A DNA stretch of 12,951 nucleotides. It comes from Chamaesiphon sp. Its GTDB lineage: Bacteria > Cyanobacteriota > Cyanobacteriia > Cyanobacteriales > Chamaesiphonaceae. Positions 1 through 7,115 of this stretch are shown here, piece by piece. The stretch covers positions 1 to 12,951 of the forward strand of contig JAJAZF010000559.1 in the NCBI GenBank assembly GCA_026785875.1, given 5' to 3'. The notes below the pieces were generated by a model that worked only from the letters and a program-made list of their open reading frames with translations, was not told where the DNA came from and made no database searches. Within the stretch, counting starts at the first letter, position 1. The number at the start of each line of letters is the position of its first letter. Position numbers and translations under genes: made by a program.

Positions 1-2
1 AT

Positions 3-347
3 CCATATCTTTTAGTTGATTGGGATGAATTAAATATTCAAGCGCAGGCAGGCGATGCACTCATTAAACTGGGTGTATACCTTTCACCAGAATTGAAAAG
101 TACAGCAGCTAAATCAAAAGGGTTGCAGAACGTAGAAACTAATGCTCATCTTGCCAAAGTATTCGATCGATGGAAAGCTCAGAATGACCCAAGATTGGCT
201 ATTTGGGGTACTAATTTAAACGAACATCGAAAAGCTACAGTGGTTGAAGCATTGCTATGGCAGGACTATGGGCAGCAAGTTATTGCTGCAAATGCACCCG
301 CACAGCTAGCAGATCTATTAAGCACATTGCTAGTTCCAGGATCTTAA
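3..347 (+). CDS. Unrecognised protein, C-terminal part (5' end outside window)
   Basis: The reading frame is open from base 3, so the gene begins before the window and about 114 C-terminal residues are visible. A TTG at 93 could be mistaken for a start, but the frame is open and protein-like before it (PYLLVDWDELNIQ...), so I treat this as an internal Leu. The visible part is soluble and rich in Ala, Leu and Asn, with no membrane segment and no motif that I recognise. It ends with TAA at 345-347, just ahead of a hairpin that probably terminates it. It converges with the minus-strand gene at 438-1196. Function unknown. Confidence 0.6.
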   Translation, partial: PYLLVDWDELNIQAQAGDALIKLGVYLSPELKSTAAKSKGLQNVETNAHLAKVFDRWKAQNDPRLAIWGTNLNEHRKATVVEALLWQDYGQQVIAANAPAQLADLLSTLLVPGS

Positions 348-374
348 ATTTATCTCTCAACAAATGTTGGGTAC

Positions 375-410
375 ATCCAGCGAACTTCATACAGACAAAG
401 TTAGCTGGAT
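375..410. terminator. Bidirectional hairpin terminator between convergent genes
   Basis: The arms 375-387 (ATCCAGCGAACTT) and 398-410 (AAGTTAGCTGGAT) pair at 12 of 13 positions around a 10-nt loop. The hairpin is followed by an AT-rich, T-containing stretch (411-430). It lies between a + gene ending at 347 and a minus gene ending at 438, so it could stop transcription from both sides. Confidence 0.6.
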
Positions 411-437
411 ATTATAACTTTCTATTTTTGCTAGCTT

Positions 438-1196
438 CTATCGCCACGGAAATCTAGTCTGATCTCGATTTTCTAATATGAAATATCGCCAGTCACAACT
501 ATCAGTAGAAAAATCTTCATTTAGACATATTTTAATTGAGTCTGGATACTCTTTCTCTACAGTAGTAGTAATCCAACTATCTTGACTCCTTAACGTCCAT
601 AACTTAGATTCTGCTTGGAGACTTGCCGATTTCACCAATGGGAGAAAATTTTCAATTATTGATAAGGTTGAGTTGACTCTAGTTTCATCTTCAAGCTCCT
701 CAAATAAATCGTAGCGATCGGTTGCACCTACACTTACGAAAAACTCCCAAAGTCTTATAACTTCTTCCATTAACCTTAGACAATCGGATTCTAATAATGT
801 TAGCTGACCTTCATCGTCCAAATACTCAACTGATAAATTTCCTACTTTTACTCTGTTTTTACAAAGACCACTAATATTATTCTCAACTTGATAAGAATTG
901 ACTCGATCGCGAAATGCATCATGCAGCATAATTCGCGCACCCGATCCTCCCGTTCCAAACAATCGATCGAACCTAGAATAATATAACGCCCCTTCCAATA
1001 CTGCTGGCTCCAATGTCTCTAGCGAGAATTCATCAGGTCTAGCAATCAACTCAGCTAACATCAATTCATCAGGTGATAGGGGCAAATCCATCTTCGCGGC
1101 ATTCCTTCCAGCGGCAAAAGATAATATTCTTGATAACTCTTCGGCTGTACTTGGTAACGTACCATCTTCATTCACTACTTCAAAATCTAGCATCAT
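438..1196 (-). CDS. Conserved-looking hypothetical protein, 252 aa
   Basis: This is an intact 252-residue frame that starts ATGATG. An AGGG lies 9 nt before the first ATG, a plausible ribosome binding site. The protein is acidic, with no signal peptide or transmembrane segment. The middle and C-terminal parts (about residues 120-200) look mostly helical. I recognise no family motif, so no function is assigned. It starts 68 bp after the stop of the minus-strand gene at 1265-2344 on the same strand. The two are therefore probably co-transcribed, with this as the second gene, and it may work with that putative DNA-binding protein. It ends close to the shared terminator at 375-410. Confidence 0.65.
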   Translation of the reverse strand: MMLDFEVVNEDGTLPSTAEELSRILSFAAGRNAAKMDLPLSPDELMLAELIARPDEFSLETLEPAVLEGALYYSRFDRLFGTGGSGARIMLHDAFRDRVNSYQVENNISGLCKNRVKVGNLSVEYLDDEGQLTLLESDCLRLMEEVIRLWEFFVSVGATDRYDLFEELEDETRVNSTLSIIENFLPLVKSASLQAESKLWTLRSQDSWITTTVEKEYPDSIKICLNEDFSTDSCDWRYFILENRDQTRFPWR

Positions 1197-1264
1197 ACAA
1201 TTTTTCCCTAGGTTAATTTTCTGTCAACTCTGATGATTTTAATACTCGCTCTTGCTGGCATCGG

Positions 1265-2344
1265 TCATGAATTATTTCCATCTGAGTCATTAATTCTATA
1301 AGCCGTCTTCATTGCACTGGCGAGATTGGCAGTATATGGCTCGATGTTGCCATTCTTTCCATAGCCCGCATCAAATAATTTGGCAACAATCTCCTGATTG
1401 CTCCAGTTATCAGATATACCAGCTTGAATAATATCTCTGAACGGCTTGTCTGTCAAAGGTTTTAGCCAGCGTTTAATGTCTTTACTAATAAACTTATCAC
1501 TATCAATGGTATCTATATCTATTGATTTAGCAGTATTCTCTTTGTTACATTTTAGAAGTGGCCACTCCCATATAATCTTGATCTCATTAGCGACACTGGG
1601 AGGATAGGGTTGAGTGTTCTTCTTCTTTCCATAACCCGCTTTAAATAATCTGTTGACTATCGTCTGATTAGTTGAATTTTTAGAGACCCCAATTTGAATA
1701 ATTTCTCTGAACTTCTCATCTTTTTCTAAAAGATCGACCCATATTCTAAGCTCCTTACCAACTAACATTTTATTAGAGCCACTATCAATGGTATCTATGT
1801 CTGGCGATTTGACAGTATCCTCGATCGCCTTTTCTTGGTCAGTAGTCGAGATGGCGATTGAAGATGTGTTGACTCGCTCATCAATAGTTTTAACTTCTGC
1901 TAGCTCTCCTCGCAGTTCGATCGACATACTACGGACAGCCGCCATTATTTTCTGTTCTGACGCTTGAATTAGTTGCTCTACTTCATCTCTTTCCATACCC
2001 ATAGACGAGGATAGCTTTTGCTCTACCATTTCTAGACGATGTACAACAGCCGCATCGCTCGGATCGGGGGCGCGATCGATTGGGATGCTACTGGTATTCG
2101 ACTTTGCGATTAAATCTAATACTTCCTCTCTGGTCAATCCATTAATAGGTCTGTTACTTAATGCTCTAGGTAAATCACCAAGTAATTGACTTTTGAGGTA
2201 AGCAACTATCCCACTTCCTAAAGATGTGACGATATTACCCTGTTTGTCTTTACGAGTGATATTGTACTCAGTACAATACTCAGCTATCTTCGCTTCTAAT
2301 TCTGACGGCAGGTAGACCATCACCCCTCTGTTTTCTGTAGCCAT
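1265..2344 (-). CDS. Putative RHH-type DNA-binding protein with duplicated C-terminal module
   Basis: I place the start at the ATG at 2344 (359 aa). The frame is open to 2461, but a near-consensus promoter (2375-2403) lies inside that extension, so the longer start is unlikely. Residues about 6-54 (VMVYLPSELEAKIAEYC..., then SGIVAYLKSQLLG) resemble a ribbon-helix-helix fold: a short strand, then two helices. This is an inference from pattern, not a firm family call. Residues about 95-155 are charged and helical, a likely coiled coil. Two homologous modules follow, about 182-259 and 274-351. Each has a DIDTIDS lead-in, FR(E/D)IIQ.G(V/I)S at about 212 and 302, and a (R/K)LF.AGYGK segment. The duplication also shows at DNA level (1497-1530 against 1783-1815). 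The gene probably leads a two-gene operon with 438-1196. The palindromes in its own promoter suggest self-regulation. Its true role (repressor, partition-like or defence-associated) is unknown. Confidence 0.65.
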   Translation of the reverse strand: MATENRGVMVYLPSELEAKIAEYCTEYNITRKDKQGNIVTSLGSGIVAYLKSQLLGDLPRALSNRPINGLTREEVLDLIAKSNTSSIPIDRAPDPSDAAVVHRLEMVEQKLSSSMGMERDEVEQLIQASEQKIMAAVRSMSIELRGELAEVKTIDERVNTSSIAISTTDQEKAIEDTVKSPDIDTIDSGSNKMLVGKELRIWVDLLEKDEKFREIIQIGVSKNSTNQTIVNRLFKAGYGKKKNTQPYPPSVANEIKIIWEWPLLKCNKENTAKSIDIDTIDSDKFISKDIKRWLKPLTDKPFRDIIQAGISDNWSNQEIVAKLFDAGYGKNGNIEPYTANLASAMKTAYRINDSDGNNS

Positions 2345-2361
2345 TTTAATCTGTATTTTTG

Positions 2362-2407
2362 TACTAAAGTACTTAGTATATTCTAGTAACAGACTAAGTA
2401 CAATGCT
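2362..2407. promoter_or_regulatory. Palindromic operator-like cluster over the RHH-gene promoter
   Basis: Bases 2362-2378 read TACTAAAGTACTTAGTA, a palindrome with TACTAA/TTAGTA arms. Directly beside it, 2385-2407 holds a + oriented copy of a 23-bp motif with the core AACAGACTAAGTAC. Related copies lie at 2688-2710 (minus), 4285-4307 (plus) and 4365-4387 (minus). The cluster covers the -35 and -10 of the minus-strand gene at 1265-2344. It is either the operator of a regulator, possibly that gene's own product, or one end of a small repeat element. Confidence 0.5.
2375..2403 (-). promoter_or_regulatory. Sigma70-type promoter of the RHH-like gene
   Basis: On the minus strand there is a -35 TTGTAC (2398-2403) and a -10 TATACT (2375-2380), separated by exactly 17 nt. 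Transcription would start roughly 20-25 nt before the ATG at 2344. Both hexamers lie inside copies of the 23-bp motif family described at 2362-2407, so a protein bound there would block this promoter. Confidence 0.6.
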
Positions 2408-2461
2408 CTGCGATCGATTTGGAACGATGTCGTTGGGATAATCCCTCGTTCTAAAATTCAA

Positions 2462-2687
2462 TACTAATCACTCGATGCTGGTGTAGTTCTACATATATCT
2501 GACATTCTGCACTTCGGAAAAGTAGCATCAAGAAAGCCTAATTTTACGTCGTTGTGATTGATAAGTTACGATCGGTGGTATCGACAGGAGATCGAGTTTT
2601 TGTGACTAATATGTGTCGTAAAAATGAAGCGCGGAATGTGGGATACAATACTCAAGGCTAGCGAGCGAGTCGGATACTCACAAGCAA
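2462..2687. other. Intergenic stretch, no gene seen
   Basis: This is the divergent spacer between the RHH-like gene and the broken DUF262 gene. I find no convincing reading frame, RNA or strong hairpin here. Regulatory motifs are confined to its two edges (2362-2407 and 2688-2740). Confidence 0.5.
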
Positions 2688-2740
2688 AGTAATATACTTA
2701 GTATGTTATTAATTCTGTTTAGTGCTATACTAGTAACATG
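2688..2740 (+). promoter_or_regulatory. Second operator-like/promoter region before the DUF262 gene
   Basis: Bases 2688-2710, read on the minus strand, give AATAACATACTAAGTA plus seven more bases of the same 23-bp motif. A weaker + oriented half (CTAGTAACA, about 2730-2738) follows, so the pair is arranged as a degenerate palindrome, as in the promoter at 2362-2407. Two TATACT hexamers (2693-2698 and 2726-2731) could serve as -10 elements towards the DUF262 gene; no clear -35 accompanies them. An ATG at 2738 opens a 28-codon frame that stops at 2822-2824. Confidence 0.4.
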
Positions 2741-2787
2741 CCTAATAAATTGGATATGTCGATTATACGGTTGATTTTGCCGAATGG

Positions 2788-4228
2788 TTGCTCGACAGAG
2801 GACTTTACAGAATCGAAGGTGTAAGTGCCAGCGAAACAATAGTATTAGAAGAAGATGATGAAGAGGAAACCTATGAAATCGAAGTTGTTTTGCTCACAAT
2901 TGATGACATTATGCGGACTGGAGCAGATGGCAACATCTCCGTTCACTTTGTCGGATCGATCGTCTACATCGAGAAAGGTCAATTTACGGTAGCTGGCTTT
3001 TCGCCCCTCCTCGTCATCGACGGACAGCAGCGGCTTAGTACCGTTATCCTCCTGATTGCTGCGCTAGCTAATGCCCTAGAGGGACTCGAACCAATCGATG
3101 GTTTTTCCCAACAAAAACTCCGCAATCGCTACCTGTTAAATCCTGGTGAGGATGGCGAACAGCACTTCAAGCTAATTCTGTCGCAGACTGATAAAACTTC
3201 ACTGATCTCGATTCTCGATGGGACAACGCAGCCCCAATATTACTCGCTCCGCGTCACCGAAAACTTTCACCTGTTCGATCGATTGATTCGCGAACGGAAA
3301 GACGATCTGGCGACGGTGTGTAAAGGACTTGCCAAACTGATGGTCGTCGATATCGCCCTCACCCGCGATCGCGATCATCCCCAACTGATTTTTGAGAGTA
3401 TGAACTCGACTGGGCGGGAACTGAGTCAAGCTGACTTGATTCGGAATTACATCTTGATGGGACTCGAACCAGTCCTCCAAACTAAGCTGTACGAGCGTTA
3501 CTGGCGACCGATGGAAGTGAAATTCGGTCAGGAAGCTTATGTCACCCACTTCGATGGCTTCATGCGCTATTTCCTCACCGTTAAGACTGGGGCACTACCT
3601 AAGATTGGTGAAGTCTTATATCTTCCGGCGATCGCTATGCCTGATTCCGAACAACTCGATGAACAAGACTTTCGCCACATTTGCTAAAGCGATCGATAAA
3701 GATTGTTATCTGGAGAGCATTCAGGCGCATTTCCTCCGCCTCCCTTCTTATCGCCGCTTCCCAACTGATGAGGAGTTCAAACGGGAATTTCAGACTAAAG
3801 ACCTCTACAACTTCCGCAACCGCAGCTATTGGCTCAGACGGTTAGAAAATTACGATCGCAAGGAGTGCATCGCGTTAAATGACTACACGATCGAACATAT
3901 CCTACCCCAGAATCCCAAGCTCTCTCCAGCTTGGCAAACGGCGTTAGGTAGCGACTGGCAGCGAATTCAACAGACTTATCTCCATACCCTTGGCAATCTC
4001 ACCCTGACGGCTTACAACTCCGAATATAGCGATCGACCATTTCCTGAGAAACGGGATCTGGAGAATGGGTTTAAAGAGAGTCCGCTCAAGCTCAATCGGG
4101 GATTAGGCTCGATCGGACGGTGGGGTAATGGGGATGTGGAAGTGGGGCTGGCATCTCTGGCGGAGATTCCTTATGCGATCGGCTTGGTGCGTCAGGCATT
4201 GGAAAGACAGATGGGCGGTGTTGAATGA
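2788..4228 (+). pseudogene. GmrSD-like DUF262/DUF1524 restriction endonuclease, broken
   Basis: The family cleaves modified (for example glucosylated) phage DNA; DUF262 is a ParB-like NTP-binding half and DUF1524 an HNH-type nuclease half. Seen here in frame 1: FVGSIV, then DGQQRLST at residues 78-85, then FESMNSTGRELSQADLIRN at about 202-220. Frame 2 carries the C-terminal half, with EHILPQN (catalytic His codon at 3895-3897) and HTLGNLTLT...NSEYSDRPF. Two defects are clear. First, the N-terminal IPxYQRxYxW region expected before FVGSIV is absent and replaced by an acidic stretch (EEDDEEET). Second, frame 1 breaks off near 3616 and the frame-2 homology begins near 3598 (LRLVKSYIFRR), with what I judge to be about 90 family residues missing between. 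The only starts are a TTG at 2788 or an ATT at 2749; the ATG at 2738 leads into another frame. I rate DUF262/DUF1524 as near certain and loss of function as very likely. Confidence 0.85.
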
Positions 4229-4280
4229 GATCGATCGTATTTACAATAGTCTCAAGACAAAGCTGTCAGGATTCATCACA

Positions 4281-4390
4281 AGCTAATAACAGACTAAGAA
4301 CAATACTTTCTATGGGTAGTGACAGATTATATCTTAATACAATCAATAGTCACAAAAGATCGAAGTATTATACTTAGTCTGTTATTAGCT
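4281..4390. repeat. 110-bp element with 28-bp terminal inverted repeats (MITE-like)
   Basis: The arms 4281-4308 and 4363-4390 are inverted copies matching at 26 of 28 positions. Each begins AGCTAATAACAGACTAAG when read inward. The 54-bp centre contains a weaker inner pair (GTGAC/GTCAC). The arms contain the same 23-bp motif found at 2385-2407 and 2688-2710. The element lies between the convergent DUF262 and helicase relics. I see no clear target-site duplication. A role as a bidirectional terminator is possible, but the large loop and long AT-rich arms fit a non-autonomous mobile element or a tandem operator better. Confidence 0.65.
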
Positions 4391-4406
4391 TATGCTAGTG
4401 ATTTAC

Positions 4407-6200
4407 TCAGGGACAAGACCAACGGACGAATAATGGCTCCCCATAGCTTATCAACCTAATACCCTCACGTTCTGCGGTGGTTGGATCGAAAGTTACTGTG
4501 TATTGCTTTCGATCGATTGATCGGCTCCAAATCTGTTCGCCAACTGACTCAAAATTGATTTGGCGAGACTTTAGCAGATTAGAAGTAGTGAATAGCTGCT
4601 CTATTTCTGATTGGCTAATTGGGCTGGGTGGTAGGGTTTGAGATATTTCAGCTATGTCGGCGGCGACATCCATCGCGACTAAATCGTCTACCGCAGGGCG
4701 TAAGGGTGGAGCATCGAAGATTTTATCAAATTCTGCCAGTAATACGCCTTCCTCGGCGGGATCGGCACTCATCACGGCTCGTTCGATCAAGGTTGGGACT
4801 TGGGCGAGAATGGGTTGGAGGTTGCCAACTACCGATTGAAAGGCATTAATTCGATCGCGTAGTTTGCGGTAGACTTTAGCTTCGACGGTGCCATCGTAGT
4901 AGAAGTTGTGAATCCTGACGGTAGGGGCGATTTGTCCGATGCGATCGATCCTACCGATCCTTTGTTCGACGCGCATTGGGTTCCAGGGCATATCATAATT
5001 AAGTAGTACGCTACATGTTTGCAGGTTCAAGCCTTCACACGCTGATTCAGTACAGAGCAGAACTTTAATTTCACCCGATCGAAATGCTGATTTAATCTGT
5101 TCTTTAGATATCTGTACCCACTGATCATTTTGATAAATCTCGCCGCCACGTCCAGAGTAGCAGGCTACCTGAGTACCATAGATTTGATAGAGATTATCGC
5201 GGAGATAACCCATTGTATCGGTGTATTGGGTAAAAACGATCGCACTTTCTCGTTGATTCAATTCTTGACGGAGGATAATCAGAAAATTGGAGAGTTTACT
5301 ATCTTCACCAGTATTTTCAAATTGACGCAATAGTTTTTCTAATTCAGCAATTTCTCGCGGATCTGTGGGTGGGTTAAAATAGGCTTCTAAACCTTGAATG
5401 ATGTTATCATCAGCATCATCTAGATCGTTAAGATCGTCATTGGTGATACTAATTCCTTCCAGGCGACGTTTCAGAGATTCTTGAACGGCATAAAAAGAGC
5501 TAGTCAGGCGTTTGCGATAGAGCGTCATTAGAAAGCCTAAAGCTTTACGATTTTCTTTTTGGGCGAGTTGATAGAAATGACGTACATAGTCACTTACTGC
5601 TTCGTAGAGTTTGGCTTCCCGTCGAGGTTCTAGGACGATCGCGTTATCGCTGACGATGCGGGTGGGAATATCTCGATCGATTAACCCATGATGATAGTAT
5701 TGCCGCAGGGTATCGCGAGTATGACGAAACATGAGATCTTTGAGTGGTGTATTTGTCGTCAGATATTGACGAGAAGCTGCGATAAATTCTTTATCTTTTA
5801 AACACTGTTTGTGGTCGATAATTTTTCTTCCCTTTTCCCAGGTATCTTGTAATCGATGGGCGAGCAATCTATTTTGCTATTGGAGGTGGGCATTTAATCT
5901 ATGGCAAGGTTTACCACCGCGTTGAAAATAATCGGTAGACATCTGTTGCCAAAAGTCTAAAGTATTTCGATCGATCTCACTGCTGAGAGTCGCAAAATAG
6001 TTGCAGAAATTATCGCTGTAACTCCAATGTCCCGCTAATCCGAGTAGATTTAAAAGGTCGAATATTTCCACCGGATCGATTTGCATCGGGGTGGCGGAGA
6101 GTAATACTAGAGCTTGAGTGCGTTCTTTTAACTGTTGTAATAATTCGAGGAGTCGATTGGGTGTATCTTTCCGTTCTTGGGGAGTTGGTTTAAGTAATAA
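4407..6200 (-). pseudogene. SNF2/RapA-like helicase, N-terminal half lost, one internal stop
   Basis: The gene encodes the second half of a superfamily 2 ATP-dependent DNA translocase of the kind linked to DISARM-like and other methylation-based defence operons. From its upstream end it reads LLELLQQLKERTQALVLL, SATPMQIDPVEIFDLL (motif III) and GLAGHWS. It continues to an in-frame TAG at 5877-5879 and then onward in the same frame through the C-terminal RecA lobe. Counting from the TTG at 5867, motif IV is SAIVFTQYTD (208-217), motif V is LLCTESACEGLNLQ (270-283), and motif VI is RVEQRIGRIDRIGQ (299-312). Walker A and the DEAH box are missing: upstream coding sequence ends abruptly at a heptamer array (6191-6238) with no start codon. 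A protein restarted at TTG 5867 would lack the ATP-binding lobe. The gene converges on the DUF262 relic across the inverted-repeat element at 4281-4390. Confidence 0.85.
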
Positions 6201-6238
6201 GGAATGAGTAATAAGTAATAAGTAATAAGTAATAAGTA
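6191..6238. repeat. (AGTAATA)n heptamer array at the helicase break
   Basis: Period-7 AGTAATA units, with one degenerate unit (GGAATGA), begin exactly where helicase homology ends. Tandem heptanucleotides of this type are a known cyanobacterial repeat class (STRR). Confidence 0.8.
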
Positions 6239-6239
6239 G

Positions 6240-6268
6240 GTTGTGGGTTGTGGGTTGTGGGTTGTGGG
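6240..6268. repeat. (GTTGTGG)n heptamer array
   Basis: About four period-7 GTTGTGG units follow directly after the AGTAATA array and end two bases before the toxin stop codon. A complementary CCACAACC-type stretch lies at 7081-7115, so related repeats in inverted orientation bracket the toxin-antitoxin pair. Confidence 0.8.
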
Positions 6269-6270
6269 GA

Positions 6271-6612
6271 TTAGGGTTTAGGTGCTAGATAGTTGGAGAG
6301 ATTAGACAATAATCTTTGATGACGATCGACACTAATCATTCCCATCGAGCCGATCGCTTCTTTTCGTTGGATTACAGAGAGAAAAGCCAATCTAAACAAG
6401 GATTCTTTGACTAAGCCACTTGCGATAAAGTCGTCATCTTCTGGTCTAATTATTTCATCGAAGTCAGGGATATATTGCTGGAGTTGCGTACTGATGCCAC
6501 AAATCAGCAGATCTCCATACTTGGGCATCTCTCGTAAAATCAAAGCTGGACGATTCTTCCGCTGTCCATCAGCTTGGAGCATTGCCGCCAGAATGATATT
6601 ACCTTCTTTCAT
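6271..6612 (-). CDS. PemK/MazF-family toxin (type II TA)
   Basis: The 113-residue length is normal for the family. The start GNIILAA (residues 4-10) followed by RKNRPALIL (18-26) is the typical PemK/MazF N-terminus (G.I....... RPA(L/V)(I/V)L), and DLLICGISTQ (34-43) is the following strand region. Members are usually sequence-specific endoribonucleases that cut mRNA and halt growth when the antitoxin is lost. The ATG at 6612 overlaps the antitoxin end by 14 bp, so the two are translationally coupled. The frame is intact, in contrast to its broken neighbours. It lies where the helicase N-terminal half would be expected, which suggests it arrived during or after that gene's truncation. Confidence 0.85.
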   Translation of the reverse strand: MKEGNIILAAMLQADGQRKNRPALILREMPKYGDLLICGISTQLQQYIPDFDEIIRPEDDDFIASGLVKESLFRLAFLSVIQRKEAIGSMGMISVDRHQRLLSNLSNYLAPKP

Positions 6613-6844
6613 AGTTGGAATTAAATTCTTTTATTTGAGATAGTTCATAATCTGGTTCATCATCACTATATGCTCGATTCAATCCGTTTAAAGACAGAGT
6701 ATACCATTCTGATTCTTCTGATTCTTGACGTGTCTCTACTGAAGAATTTAGAGTCACGATTAGTTGAGTACCTTCGGGGAGATCGATCGGTTCGATCGGC
6801 TCGATTCTACCGTTTTTGACTATAGCCAATAGTTGAGTAGACAT
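6599..6844 (-). CDS. Antitoxin, AF2212/DUF104-like N-terminus
   Basis: This 81-residue protein precedes the toxin. Residues 8-31 (VKNGRIEPIEPIDLPEGTQ, then LIVTL) match the short N-terminal domain of AF2212/DUF104-type antitoxins, which dimerises and in some members binds DNA. The C-terminal part is acidic with aromatics (EESEWYTL...SDDEPDYEL), as expected for a segment that masks the toxin active site. The start is ATG at 6844. I see no good Shine-Dalgarno sequence, which is common in cyanobacteria. The unit is probably autoregulated, but no operator is obvious upstream. Confidence 0.75.
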   Translation of the reverse strand: MSTQLLAIVKNGRIEPIEPIDLPEGTQLIVTLNSSVETRQESEESEWYTLSLNGLNRAYSDDEPDYELSQIKEFNSNYERR

Positions 6845-6969
6845 AAATATGTTTAGTATTTGGGGAAACTGTTACTCGATCGACTAATTTACTATCGATC
6901 GAGTCCTCGATCTGGTTTGTCCATCACTAAATGATAACACAAGCCAGATTGCGCCCTAAACCTTACCCA

Positions 6970-7050
6970 CGCGGCGATCGCTAGATTGCGATTCTCTTTA
7001 CAGAGAGGCTTCTGCGCAGGCAGAGGCTACGCCAACGCCAACGATAATTA
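6970..7050. repeat. HIP1-associated cyanobacterial palindromic repeat
   Basis: The stretch contains GGCGATCGCT, a small hairpin TCTCT-TTAC-AGAGA, and AGGCTACGCCAACG (7024-7037). The last is identical to part of the 32-bp repeat copy at 10279-10310, read on the minus strand. It lies in the otherwise gene-free 269-bp spacer between the antitoxin start and the methyltransferase end. I see no gene in that spacer. Confidence 0.6.
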
Positions 7051-7080
7051 GATTGCGCTGTTCGAGGTTAGAATCCTCCC

Positions 7081-7115
7081 AAAACCCACACCCTAAACCC
7101 CACACCCCACAACCT
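7081..7115. repeat. Degenerate CCACACCC/CCACAACC repeat at the methyltransferase 3' end
   Basis: Imperfect heptamer-like units (CCACACC, CCACAAC) run into the TAG stop (7114-7116) of the DUF1156 relic. They are the complement of the GTTGTGG array at 6240-6268. Confidence 0.6.

Noticed and set aside
3199..3549. Minus-strand frame of 116 codons
   Set aside because: It lies antisense to the strongly recognisable DUF262 core.
4281..4390. Inverted repeat as a simple rho-independent terminator
   Set aside because: The loop between the arms is 54 nt, the stem is AT-rich and no clean T-run follows. The motif also occurs at two promoters.
5877..5879. TAG in the helicase as a recoded (readthrough) codon
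   Set aside because: The gene also lacks its N-terminal half, so a functional recoded protein is not plausible, and nothing around the TAG suggests a readthrough signal.
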